From: Ciona intestinalis
Taxonomy: Eukaryota; Chordata; Ascidiacea; Phlebobranchia; Cionidae
Length of the DNA stretch: 64,000 nucleotides
NCBI RefSeq assembly: GCF_000224145.3
Contig: NC_020178.2
Location: 1,198,986 to 1,262,985 of the forward strand
Direction: 5' to 3'
A program made the translations under genes and the position numbers. Position 1 is the first letter of the stretch; the number at the start of each line of letters is the position of its first letter. Below, piece after piece: positions 26,796-37,143 of this stretch. A model generated the notes under the pieces. That model did not search any database. It saw only the letters and a list, made by a program, of their open reading frames with translations, and was not told where the DNA came from.

Positions 26796-27509
26796 CTTGA
26801 TTGGTTTAAACCACTTACAAGAAGTTTGGAATAAGAACTTTTGATATAAATTAAGGTTTCACTTCTGAATGAAATAAATGTAATTAAAAACTAATCAAAC
26901 GGACAAAAACAGTTTTAAAGTATGTAGTTTAATTTTTAAGTTGTACTAAATGCTAACATAACGTTAAAAGCGTATACAAACGTTACTAAACCAACTTAAA
27001 AGCCAAATATAATTAAGAAAAATAACGTGAACGAAAAAATAAAATAGGCGTATTTGTAATGTAGTCGAATGCACAAAATCGGTTTTAAAATTATGTAGTT
27101 ACACTTTATAAACTATACTTACAGTTTAAAACTTATTATAACGGTATTTAACCACCTAAAAAGTTGAATCTAATTACATAACACGTAGTTAACGAAATCG
27201 CTTTTGGTTTGCAGGGAGATCCCCTGCCCAAAAAAAGGTTTTCCATACACGAGATAGAAATCTTATATTTCTATAATATCGGGGAGTATTTTGCTTGTAC
27301 ACGTTTGTATCAGTATCTCTGTTTAGCTGGTTTGCGTTAAGTTTGTACTTTATAGACGTTATTTGATGCCGGAATTGTTAATATAAGCTTCCAGTTTACC
27401 AGGAAAGTTACGTGATATGTACTTTTAAGGTATAATAGTCAAAATTTAGTGCAATTTTTTTTTATAGATTGTAGCATGGTGTAGCGAATTGAATCTGTAT
27501 ACATAAAAC
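26796..27509. promoter_or_regulatory. Shared upstream region of SERF (minus) and GPR89 (plus)
   Basis: A 714-base interval between two divergent start codons, so it must hold both promoters and 5' UTRs. It is AT-rich. I see no clear TATA box or CpG-rich core. A short near-palindrome gcagggagatcccctgc is at about 27213-27229. Confidence 0.6.
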
Positions 27510-28912
27510 ATGGGTTTTCTATTCGATTCTGTGGTCATGTTTTCCACACAAATATTATTCTTTGGATTTGGATGGGTCTTCTTTATCTGGCAACTGTTCA
27601 AAGACTATGAATGTCACCACAGAACTGTACAGGTTATTTTCTCACTAACTTTTGCCCTTTCCTGTACCATGTTTGAACTTATTATATTTGAAATCGTGGG
27701 CCTGCTTAATTTGAGCTCAAGGTTTTTCCACTGGAAGTTAAACTTGTACAGTATGCTGTTTGTTGTTGTGTTTTTGGTGCCTTTCTGTATTGCCTACTTT
27801 GTAGTTAGCAATATACGACTTCTACAAAAGTACAGGCTAATAGCAGGAGGAATTATATGGATGCTTTTCATTTATTTCTTCTGGAAAATCGGAGACCCTT
27901 TTCCAATTCTCAGCGCCCAACATGGAATATTATCAATTGAACAAGTTATAAGCAGAGTCGGTGTCATTGGAGTGACAGTTATGGCTCTATTGTCAGGCTT
28001 TGGTGCCGTGAATTGCCCGTATACCTACTCCTCCTATTTCTTACGCCATGTAACCGACGACGATATACATACAATGGAAAAAAAGCTGCTTCAAACGTGC
28101 GAACTCATTGTTAATAAGAAGAAGAGAATTTCAGTCGCTCAGCAAATGAACTCGGCAAATCGTGATGCAGATGTTAGAAGTGGTATATGGGCAAGGTTTC
28201 GAAGCGCTGCTACTACGCAGCTGCCTGTGTCAAGTGAAAACATCACACAGCTTCAACAAGATGTTAAAACTCATGAAGAATTGAGCAGGCAGTTGTTTCT
28301 TGAGACTGTGGACTTGCATGCTACCAAGGAGAGGATACAATACTCAAAGACATTAAAAGGAAGATACTTTAACATTCTTGGCTACTTTTTCTCACTGTAC
28401 TGTATGTGGAAAATCTTCATGNNNNNNNNNNNNNNNNNNNNNNNNNNNNNNNNNNNNNNNNNNNNNNNNNNNNNNNNNNNNNNNNNNNNNNNNNNNNNNN
28501 NNNNNNNNNNNNNNNNNNNNNNNNNNNNNNNNNNNNNNNNNNNNNNTCTTTCATTTTAATTGGAGTTATGATTGTGACATCAATAAGGGGGTTGTTGATC
28601 ACACTTACCAAGTTCTTCTATGCGATTTCTAGCAGCAAGTCATCTAATATCATAGTGATGGGTCTTGCACAAATAATGGGAATGTACTTCGTGTCATCTG
28701 TTCTACTGATGAGAATGAATATGCCCGAGTCTTATAGGACAATTATAACAGAAGTACTCGGCGAATTACAATTCCAGTTCTACCATCGCTGGTTTGATGT
28801 TATATTCCTTGTCAGTGCTTTAAGCAGCATTGGCTTCTTATATCTTGCTCATAAACAAGCACCTGAAAAACACACTGTCAGAGAGTTACATTTATCCAGT
28901 GCATTTACTTAG
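27510..28912 (+). CDS. GPR89: Golgi pH regulator (GPHR / GPR89), intronless
   Basis: The ATG at 27510 opens a frame that is continuous except for an N run at 28422-28546. The start MGFLFDSVVMFSTQILFFGF and the C-terminal blocks RGLLITLTKFFYAISSSKSS, LAQIMGMYFVSSVLL, RTIITEVLGELQF, YHRWFDVIFLVSALSS and LYLAHKQAPEK are near-identical to vertebrate GPR89. Several hydrophobic segments flank a central hydrophilic coiled region (about residues 180-285). The protein is a multi-pass Golgi membrane anion channel needed for acidification of the Golgi. Human GPR89 has 41 residues (123 bases) where the 125-base gap sits, so the apparent frame change across the gap is only an inexact gap size. Expected length is about 466 residues. 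Vertebrate genes have many introns and this one has none. Confidence 0.95.
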
Positions 28913-29284
28913 TTAAGAATCTGGTTCGATTTTCAGTTGATTTTTTTCTCGTTTCACACTAGAGTTTTGGTGATGCATAAACGCAATAGTGATGTCACAG
29001 ATTAATGTTAGTATAGTGTAATATTATATTAAACATAGTTAGATAAATTTAAAACCAGTAATTCTTTATAAATTGTATTTCAAATATTAATAGACCGCAC
29101 TCAAAACATGTGCATTATAATTTACTAAAATATTTTGTCCATAACAGTCATTACAGTTCATGACAAATTTTGAAATGTTTTACTTTATTTGCCATTTTGC
29201 GCTAACTGATAAATTATTGCCATATTTTACTGCTAGATGAACCGTGGTACCTTAAGTTAGTTACATCAACATAGTTATATAAGC
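28913..29284 (+). other. Intergenic spacer between GPR89 and GTF2H4
   Basis: 372 bases of AT-rich sequence holding the 3' flank of GPR89 and the promoter and 5' UTR of GTF2H4, which is on the same strand. No repeat family or exon was recognised. Confidence 0.5.
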
Positions 29285-32200
29285 ATGGAGAGATTGCAAA
29301 CGGTGAAGTTAAAACGGTTAGGTTTGCATGAATACCTATGCAGTTTACCACCTGCAATACTGGACTCATTATATGAACACCCTGCAACTTGTATGGCTGT
29401 ATTTAGGTAAGTATTTTATAACTCTATGTTTGTATATTAAAGCTTTAGATTTGTACCCATGAATACTATTTAGATATGTCTATCTGCATCCTAACCTTGA
29501 GAACCATTTTTTATGTCGCACTTAAATTTTTATTTATCGTACTCGCAATAAATCAATCCTATTCCCTCTCACTTTAGGGAGCTCCCAGAGCTAGCCAAGT
29601 ATTATATTATGCGAATATTGTTCGTGGAACAACCTATATCTAAAGCTGCTGTGTCTGCTTGGGTGAAAGTTAATGCTAAGCAGTAAGTATATTGAATATA
29701 AACAGTGACAGTGACAGTGGGTATGAGGTGTATGAATACACCATGTGTGTCTGGTGTGAGGTGTATGAAGCCACCATGTATAGCGTGCAACACCTGTGTA
29801 TTAAACCCATGGTTTTCCACCCCGAGGATAAACATCAAAGTATCCTAACTGGACAGAGAGCATGAGGTGTATAAAACTACTGCCTTTATGTGCAATAAAA
29901 AATTAAACCTTTCTAACTTTAAACCTGGTTTTAACTAATCCAATGACGCCAAACCTGGTGTGGCAGGGTGGACAGGCTTATTAAATTTGTTATACTGCAA
30001 TAATTAGTAAACATTTGCATTAAAAGTTAAGTTTGTTTCATACAAATGATATCTAACTATCCCTACCTCCCCTGCATTTTAAAAGTATAGCCCTAGCCCC
30101 TAATATAACTTTCCCGCTTGGTCCTGATTATACCTTTAAGTATGACAAACTGATAAAAAACTTAACCACCAGAGACCACAATGAAGCTGTGAAATCCATG
30201 TGCAGCTTACGGGTTTGGATGGAGAGTAATCTACAAGGTTCAGCTTCAACTGCCTTCATTATGAGCTCAATATTTAGAAGAAATCTACAAAAAGCACTTG
30301 TTGGCGGGTAAGTTTGTATGTAGACTTGCTGGGCTTATTTTGCTGGATACTATACACTGTATTATGATTTAGACTGATTAGATACTTAGTGTTAAAGTGA
30401 CTTTCATTGGTAAATTACCAAGTTCTCTATTTATTATACATATGTACTGAGTGTTTATTTTGATAGACACCATACACAGTAATAGGGTTAGGAGCTTGGT
30501 GTTAAAAAAGCCAACCATACCTTTAACAGCTCGACAGTGGGCATGAATGATGTAACTTATTTATCCTTGCATGGCGGGGCAACAGTCATTATAACACGGG
30601 TGTTCTGTTTCATACACCTCATGCCTGCTTACAAGTTACCACATATGTAACTTATTTATCCTCGCATGGCGGGGCAACAACAGTCGTTATAACACGGGTG
30701 TTCTGTTTCATACACCTCATGCCTGCTTACAAGTTACCACATATGTAACTTATTTATCCTCGCATGTTGATGATGGGAAAACGACAGTCGTTTTAACAAA
30801 GCATTCTGTTTTATACACCTTGTGCCCGTTAAGTTATAATGTATAATGTATTGCTGACAATTTAGATTTATTCTAACGGACCAATGAGTTACAGCAACCA
30901 TGAACAAGCTACATTTAATTCCTCTTCTATCCTCCAGTGGGGAGCCATGGTCAAGCACCGCACACCTTGGTCCTGATAAACATGGTAAAGACATTGAAAG
31001 CTTGGATAAATACGCAAGTGAAAGATGGGAGATGTTATTGCATTACTTAGTTGGATCAGAAACGAACTCAACCATAAGCCAAGACATCAAAGACCTGATT
31101 AACCAAGCTGGCTTGATGAAGTAAGTATCTTGCTACTGCTCATGTATAAGTTTGTATATAAACAATATATCAGTGGCTCATCTGGTATAANNNNNNNNNN
31201 NNNNNNNNNNNNNNNNNNNNNNNNNNNNNNNNNNNNNNNNAGCCACTGATATATTGTTTATACTATGCCTGGTAGCAGAAGTAACAGAAAGTTTGTATAT
31301 TATTATATGTATATACGAGTTTATATTTGGTAAGTAGGATTTAGCTATAAGTTTTTGATTTTGATACCAAATTCGAAGTGTATGTGAAAGAGTTTTGTTC
31401 AGTTTACAGTATGTAAAATATGTCAACAGCACATAATATTTAACACCAAATCTCCAGGGGCCCAATGGATAGTTATAAGTCTAAGAATAAGCACTCAAGA
31501 AGTTTGTCAAAACATAATCACAAAACTGGACTGTATAAACCCACCTATGTTACAACTGTGCATGAAGCCACCATGTATGAGACAATAGACTCCCATGTTA
31601 TAACTCTTAATAAATGCTGATATTCATTATATAGGCAAGGCAGTGAAGGGGGGAGATCATATTCCATCATTACTGCTAAGGGATTCCAATTTCTATTGTT
31701 GGATAACGCATCACAAGTAAGTATTGTGATGCAATAATGTTAGTGTATTTACAGAGTCCAAAATTTTGGTATGCTGTTTTTGTATATAAAATTGACAGTA
31801 AGCATGAGGTGTATGAAGCCACCATGTATGATGTGCAACACCCTATCTAAACCCCTTGATTTCCCAACCCGAGGATAAACATGAAAATATCCTAACTCAG
31901 CAGTAAGCATGAGGTGTATGAAGCCACCATGTATGGTGTGCAACACCCGTGTATAAACCCCTTGGTTTCCCACCTCTAAAAGCTACCCCATCACCCCAGG
32001 TTTGGTATTTTGTCCTTGAATATTTGGACTGGGTTCGAGAGCGAGGAATGAACTTGGTTCCAATCCTTCGATTTATCTTTGAACTTAGTTTCTCTTCACC
32101 TGGAAAGGTAAACTTTAACTAATATGTATGAGCTGTAGGTGTCTGGGTTCAAGGCTCACTGGTGCTAGCAAGAGATGGTTGAAATATTTAATTTTTGTCA

Positions 32201-35168
32201 TGCTTCTGTTTACAATTTGGACAACCCATTAGTGACCACTGGGTTGAAGTAATTGCTGTTAAGTGTCTTGCCCAAGGACATATAATCACAATGGTAGTGC
32301 CCAGTTTTTAATTCATTATAAGACAATTGCTCTCACAACTGAGCCAGAGCACCAACTATGAATATTTGCCTTGTTATATATTTTTTTCTCATATTGAAAC
32401 ACAAAGTGACTTAATGTACAAAAAAAAACACTCTTTGCAACTTACATTAAGCCCCTGTCACACAGGACCTACCAACTGACGGGAGAGATGACCATGTTCT
32501 CATATGCCTCCAACATTTCAGGGAGATGGGACTTGTAATGCAAAGAAAGGTGAATCATATCCTTACAACTACTGTGATAACATGTTTATTCTTGTTACTT
32601 GGAACCTATCATGTTTCGCAGTTTTTTTTGTAAAATATTTATTTCCTTTATATAATACATTGAGCAATACCTGTATGATTGTCTGTTAAACTTTCGTATA
32701 TATAGCATTTGGCTTTTTGTCCTCAAGGTTTTTGGTATCCATCAAAAATAGGTTCCAAGTAACAATTTTAGTATCCAGCAAAGGTTAGTAAGGTTAGTAT
32801 CCAGCAAAAAACGCAGGTTTTCTGGCATGCTATGCTATAGAACCTCACCCTTATCAAATAGTATACTAAGTATTTTTTAACTTTATAAAACTGAAGCTAA
32901 AACTTAAGCCACTCCATTAAGGCTTTAGGTTATTCAATTATCCAATTCACATTTTTTGACAAATGGCATGCCTTGCTGTAGGAGCTCACCCATATAGAAT
33001 AGTATGCAAAATGCCAACTTCAAAAATATTCAAGTTAACTTCATTAAAACTTTACTTTTCTTCCAGAGAAAGTCGCGCCGTTTCTACCCCACTTACCTTG
33101 CTATTAACTTGGCAAACCGGGCAAATGCGTCGGTTACGAACGTGACGAACAGTCGGGGCTTTATTTTGGCTGAAACTAACTTTAGAGTCTATGCTTATAC
33201 AGGTAGTTGGTGTTTTATTTATTAAGTGTTTGAATGTTGACACTGATTAGGAAAATAGTAATAAATGCGTTCTATTCTCCAAATTTTATCAGTAAATTAG
33301 GTGAATACAAAGGTTTTCTTGCAATGTGCATGTTTGAGATAACAATAGTACCTTTATAAATACAACAATACTAGAGTAAATTTGGCAAAAAATCAGACTA
33401 AATCTTGATCTTAAAGCAGTTACAGCTAAGATTACTTGATCGTTTTTGTAATCATTTTAATATTTGAACAGATTCAGAACTGCAGTATTCCATCTTGTCT
33501 CTATTTTGTAAAATGTTGTATCGGTAAGTTAGGATTTATAGCAGTATGTAAAACCATGAAATAACGGAGCTTATCTTTTTAAACATTAAATAATATGATA
33601 TAGTAGGGTGGGGAAAGATGGGACACCCTAAGCACATAATATCCAAATATCATGATCGTGTTTTAAACAATTAACAACGATCATGTGAGAATACAGTTTT
33701 ATAATTCTTTTAATGTTTTTTGTTTACTACCAAATGGGACGGGAAAAAAAGAATAAAAAGGTATCCCATCTTCCCCCACCCTACAAAAATAATGATTATT
33801 GTTACGTCGCAGTTTCCCGAACGTATGTGTTCTACAACTGACGCGTAAAAGTATCCAATCAGCTGTTGTGAACGGAATAACTGCCGACCAGATCCTACAT
33901 TATATTAAAGCTAATGCGCATCCTGATATGCTCAAAAATGTAAGTGGCAACACTGTAAATATTGGTATGGTAACTGTAAATTTTGTAATAGGAAACACTG
34001 TAAATATAATTCATTAAATAAATGCAAATAGTTTAAAAAAGTATAACCAGAAGTCACAAAACCCTGTGATTCCCATATATTACCTATAAATAAACCTTGT
34101 CCTTTAGATAAATTTAAGCTAAGAGTATTATGATATAGCAACTTATAGGAAACCAACAGTCATTTCAACCACAATGTACATTATTTTATCTAATTTTATT
34201 TGATAACATAGAAATAACATACAGATCACAAACAGCTAACAACTAAGCCACATAATCTACTACAATATTAAATTTTTCCTGCCCTTTCAACAGGACCCCA
34301 TTATACATTATTTAATTTTTCCTGTCCTTTCAACAGGACCCCATTATACATTATTTAATTTTTCCTGTCCTTTCAACAGGACCCTATTATAGCTCCCACC
34401 CTTGCGGACCAGGTTCGACTATGGGCCATGGAAAGAGATAGGTTGACATATAGAGATGGTGTCCTGTATAACCAGTTTCTTGCACAGAAAGATTTTGAAG
34501 TTTTAAGAAACTATGCAAAGGTGAGAGTTTGTTTTGTACATTTTAAGGTTACTATAATTTGTTTAGTATCTTGCTCTATATGGGTGAGGTCTCGCTGCGT
34601 GCCAAGCTTTGGGACCTAAGACTAGGCCAGGGTTTTAAACATTTTTAGATTAATATTTGGTTTCATTTGTTCGTTATACTCCTTTTTAATATGCAAGGGT
34701 GAGTTTTAATAATCTGGCGAAGTTGCTCATTGGTTATGTGCTTCATTGTTGCATCAGAACCAAAGGTACCGGGTTCAATGCCCGTTATTGGTACCATTGA
34801 TAGTGTATGTCTTCTTGTGCAAGAAACTTACTCGACATTGCTCCAACCCAGTGATCATGAACATGAACATTAGGGTAGCATGCCAACTCTGGCTTAAATT
34901 AATGGTTCCATGGCATTTTTGTTTAGTTTTGGATGATTACATATAAAATTACCTGACTACATATAAAATTACCTGAAATGATTAAATATTAATTTTGGAT
35001 AATTACGTATAAAATTATCTGACATAAATTTCATGTATATGATTTACACAGGAACTTGGCGCCTTAATTTGGGAAAACTCATCCAAAAGATACATGGTGG
35101 TTACAAAGGATGGGCATGACCAAGTAAAGAGATATTGGAAAAAATATAAAAAAGAATCAGACACTTGA
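29285..35168 (+). CDS. GTF2H4: TFIIH subunit 4 (p52)
   Basis: Twelve exons: 29285-29406, 29578-29682, 30173-30307, 30938-31120, 31635-31716, 32000-32107, 32466-32549, 33067-33202, 33472-33523, 33813-33939, 34380-34520 and 35052-35168. All are in phase, giving 463 residues (human p52 is 462). Diagnostic segments are [39 protein letters not shown], the ISQ...INQAGLMK block, [43 protein letters not shown] and a C-terminal [20 protein letters not shown]. p52 anchors and stimulates the XPB helicase and binds p8/TTDA in core TFIIH, acting in RNA polymerase II start-site opening and nucleotide excision repair in the nucleus. An AATAAA lies near 35311. The acceptor of exon 11 sits at the end of a 43 bp tandem repeat that copies the acceptor twice more upstream. 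Confidence 0.97.
30545..30840 (+). repeat. Dispersed short repeat family, three tandem copies
   Basis: Three consecutive plus-sense copies of the family described at 8817-9110, each with taacttatttatcctcgcat, gtcgttataacacgggtgtt and atacacctcatgcctgctta. They lie in the intron 30308-30937 of GTF2H4. The first two copies are almost identical, so this is a young local expansion. Confidence 0.85.
31168..31262. other. Inverted repeat straddling an assembly gap
   Basis: The left side ataaacaatatatcagtggc and right side agccactgatatattgttta are reverse complements across the 50-base N run 31191-31240, in the intron 31121-31634 of GTF2H4. The inner part agtggctcatct matches the end of the small transposon at 24952-25085, so the gap is probably inside such an element. 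The outer flank being inverted as well is unusual. Confidence 0.7.
31797..31985 (-). repeat. Two-unit repeat related to the 71-bp family
   Basis: Two copies of gcatgaggtgtatgaagcca followed by ccatgtatg, gtgcaacacc and ccgaggataaacatg, each about 100 bp. Single copies lie at about 29750-29850 and, inverted, at 400-480. The first third resembles the 71 bp minisatellite unit. It lies in the intron 31717-31999 of GTF2H4. Confidence 0.75.
33603..33784. mobile_element. MITE of the 190-bp tagtagggtggggg family
   Basis: Left end tagtagggtggggaaagatg and right end tcttcccccaccctac are inverted repeats of about 28 bp. Internal landmarks are cacataatatccaaatatc, gtgttttaaacaattaac and tttgtttactaccaaatggg. 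It lies in the intron 33524-33812 of GTF2H4. Confidence 0.9.
34251..34379 (+). repeat. Tandem triplication of a splice acceptor, 43-bp unit
   Basis: A 43 bp unit with a pyrimidine tract and cctttcaacaggaccc is present three times. The three AG acceptors end at 34293, 34336 and 34379, and the third is the one that keeps the GTF2H4 frame (exon 34380-34520). Because 43 is not a multiple of three, use of either upstream acceptor would shift the frame. Confidence 0.9.
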
Positions 35169-35451
35169 TCATATCTGAAGTTGGATCATTATTACATGAT
35201 AAAGTTCATTATGATGGAAGAGGGGAGATGATTGTGATGTCATTGGTTGGAGTTATGACATGATAATGTGTTGTGTTTGATCACTGCCACAATGAATGTG
35301 ATTTATTTGCAATAAAACGTTTTCACTTGCTAAGTTGCATTGCGTTGTTTAATTTTGCAGTTGGTGTTATGCAAACTGTTCATATAATACAACTTTTTCT
35401 CTCTAATGTAATGGTCTGTTATAGATTCAGATGGTTTTCAGTAAATATATA

Positions 35452-35643
35452 GTAGGATGGGGGAAGATGGGACACCTTTTCGTTTAGTTTTCTCTTTTAT
35501 TTGGTAGTAAATAAAGAACATTCAATGAATCATAAAACCGTATCTCCACGACTTCCACGGACCGTTGTTAATAGTTTAAAACACGATCAGGCTATTTGGA
35601 TATTATGTGTTAAAGATGTCCCATCTTCCCCCACCCTACTATA
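35452..35643. mobile_element. MITE of the 190-bp tagtagggtggggg family
   Basis: Ends tagtaggatgggggaagatg and cttcccccaccctactatac are inverted repeats. The internal gtagtaaataaagaacattc and ttgttaatagtttaaaacac are the family's body in reverse orientation relative to the copy at 33603. It lies just downstream of the GTF2H4 stop. Confidence 0.9.
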
Positions 35644-36159
35644 CAGGTTAAATATGTGTTGTAAAAAGTTCAAAATAGGGTAATGGTCCAATTTAGGCCT
35701 AAATCTCCGTTCCCCTTGCCTTACAACGAAATTCCATCCATATAGAATAGAAACAGATTGCGTATTGCCTATGATAGCGTTTTTGGATTTAGGTTTAACA
35801 GAATTCAAAAACTCCGCCATTTGCTCTCTTCTACCCATTAAGTCTGCGGTATTTTGCGGGAGCCTAAACAGAATAGGCGCGAGAATCGCCGCGCTAAAAT
35901 TAATGTGAAAATTTAACCCAACTTTTAGATTTTTTCCGGTTGTTAGCACGATTTTAGGTATTAAATGCGTAATTTTACATTAATTTTAGCATATGGGATT
36001 ACAGCTTAAGAGCCACAGTTGTTTCTGATCGTGTTTAGAGCATATTTGTGTGAAATCGATTAATTTTACCGTGTTTACATAGATACGTTTGCCACGTAAA
36101 TGTGTGGCGATTGCAAGTGTATTGTATATCCATGTTAGGAAGCTTACGGTTTGGTTTTA

Positions 36160-36612
36160 TCAGAGTCGTATAAACACCGAGTAGTCCAACTGCCGTCTAT
36201 GTGTGTCCAAAATAGAGCAAAAGTGGTGACTTTGACAATGGGTTTAAACAAACTTGTTAAGTTTTGTTTGTGTTTTCCTATTGTGGGAAGGTGTAAAACA
36301 GCTTCTATTTACCTTACCAAACATTTTTTAGAAAAAATGTATAAATTTAGCCGCATTAAATGACTAAAATGTCGCAAATCAACCACTTCTAATTCTAATT
36401 TTTGACTTTTTTTGACACAGAAAACAAATAACACATGTTTTTTACATTTTTCAACCTTTAAATTTGTTTTTAGGCCCAAGTTTTTCTGTAATTTACCGAA
36501 AAACATACATTTTCCCTATACCTACTGTGTTATTTTGGAACCAAATTGCCGTTCAATTTGTGTTTTACGTAACAATGGGTTGGACTACTCGGTATTTCTA
36601 TGGCTCTGGGTT
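36160..36612. mobile_element. MITE of about 450 bp with imperfect inverted repeats
   Basis: Left end agtcgtataaacaccgagta (gtccaac follows) and right end ggttggactactcggtattt (ctatggct follows) pair as imperfect inverted repeats of about 27 bp. The body shares gcaaaagtggtgactttg and aagttttgtttgtgttttcc with the shorter element at 11068-11272. There is no coding capacity. Confidence 0.65.
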
Positions 36613-36739
36613 TTATTGCAGGAAATAAGAAAATGTAATAAAGGCTACTTTAAACTTTATATACGTTACTTGTTTGTAATAATGGCTACTTTAAACTTTA
36701 TATACTGTTTACACAACGTTTATAATGTGAATAGTGTTG

Positions 36740-36747
36740 TGACGTCA
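36740..36747. promoter_or_regulatory. CRE-type palindrome TGACGTCA
   Basis: A perfect 8-base cAMP-response element, about 400 bases upstream of the Polycomb-like start codon and in a region that should be its promoter. Binding by ATF/CREB proteins is inferred from the consensus only. Confidence 0.5.
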
Positions 36748-36903
36748 TGGCGAATCGGGCAGTTTAGTGTATAGCGAGCAGATTCTTAAGAAATCCTTAT
36801 TAATTCGCGGTGTAGACCAATTTAGTAATTACATTCAAGTATTTTTATTCCTTTAATTAGTATAATTTAAGTATGGGAGAAATCTTCTGGCAGTGTTTTG
36901 CGA

Positions 36904-36985
36904 TCCCTTTAATTAGTGCATGTCCACAATATTCACTATTTCAGCGGACATAGTGGCCATAGCGGACATGCACTAATTAAAGGGA
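36904..36985. other. Perfect 22-bp hairpin upstream of the Polycomb-like gene
   Basis: tccctttaattagtgcatgt (plus cc) at 36904-36925 is exactly complementary, inverted, to 36964-36985, with a 38-base spacer that contains gcggacatagtggccatagc. It may be a tiny foldback transposon, a cruciform or a hairpin RNA source. It lies 159 bases before the start codon. Confidence 0.85.
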
Positions 36986-37143
36986 CCCAGTGTTTTGTTT
37001 TCCGATAAAGCGCTAAAGAGCAAATTCGTCTGCCATATAATAATAAATCCATTTTACTGTGTATGTGTATATACGATGGTGTTTCAGTGCAATATAGTAA
37101 TTCACTACACTTTACAGATTTATAGAAATAATAAACAATAACC

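Larger units (their letters stand above)
35169..37143. other. Intergenic region between GTF2H4 and the Polycomb-like gene
   Basis: Holds the 3' flank of GTF2H4, a MITE at 35452-35643, a fragment of the 97 bp family near 35690-35755, a larger MITE at 36160-36612, a CRE-like site at 36740-36747 and a perfect hairpin at 36904-36985. A minus-strand open frame at 35587-35949 lacks a proper ATG start and runs into repeats, so I do not call it a gene. Confidence 0.65.

Noticed and set aside
27070-27200. Possible direct duplication in the SERF/GPR89 shared upstream region (ggttttaaaattatgtagtt against gttttaaagtatgtagttta at 26911)
   Set aside because: Similarity is limited to a short AT-rich stretch and could be chance in this composition.
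34746-34870. Possible tRNA gene because of a B-box-like ggtaccgggttcaatgcccg
   Set aside because: No foldable acceptor stem or anticodon arm. The flanks match the SINE-like family seen at several other sites.
35587-35949. 120-codon minus-strand frame downstream of GTF2H4
   Set aside because: Its nominal first codon is GTG, its C-terminal half is made of 97 bp family and MITE sequence, and no family match was recognised.
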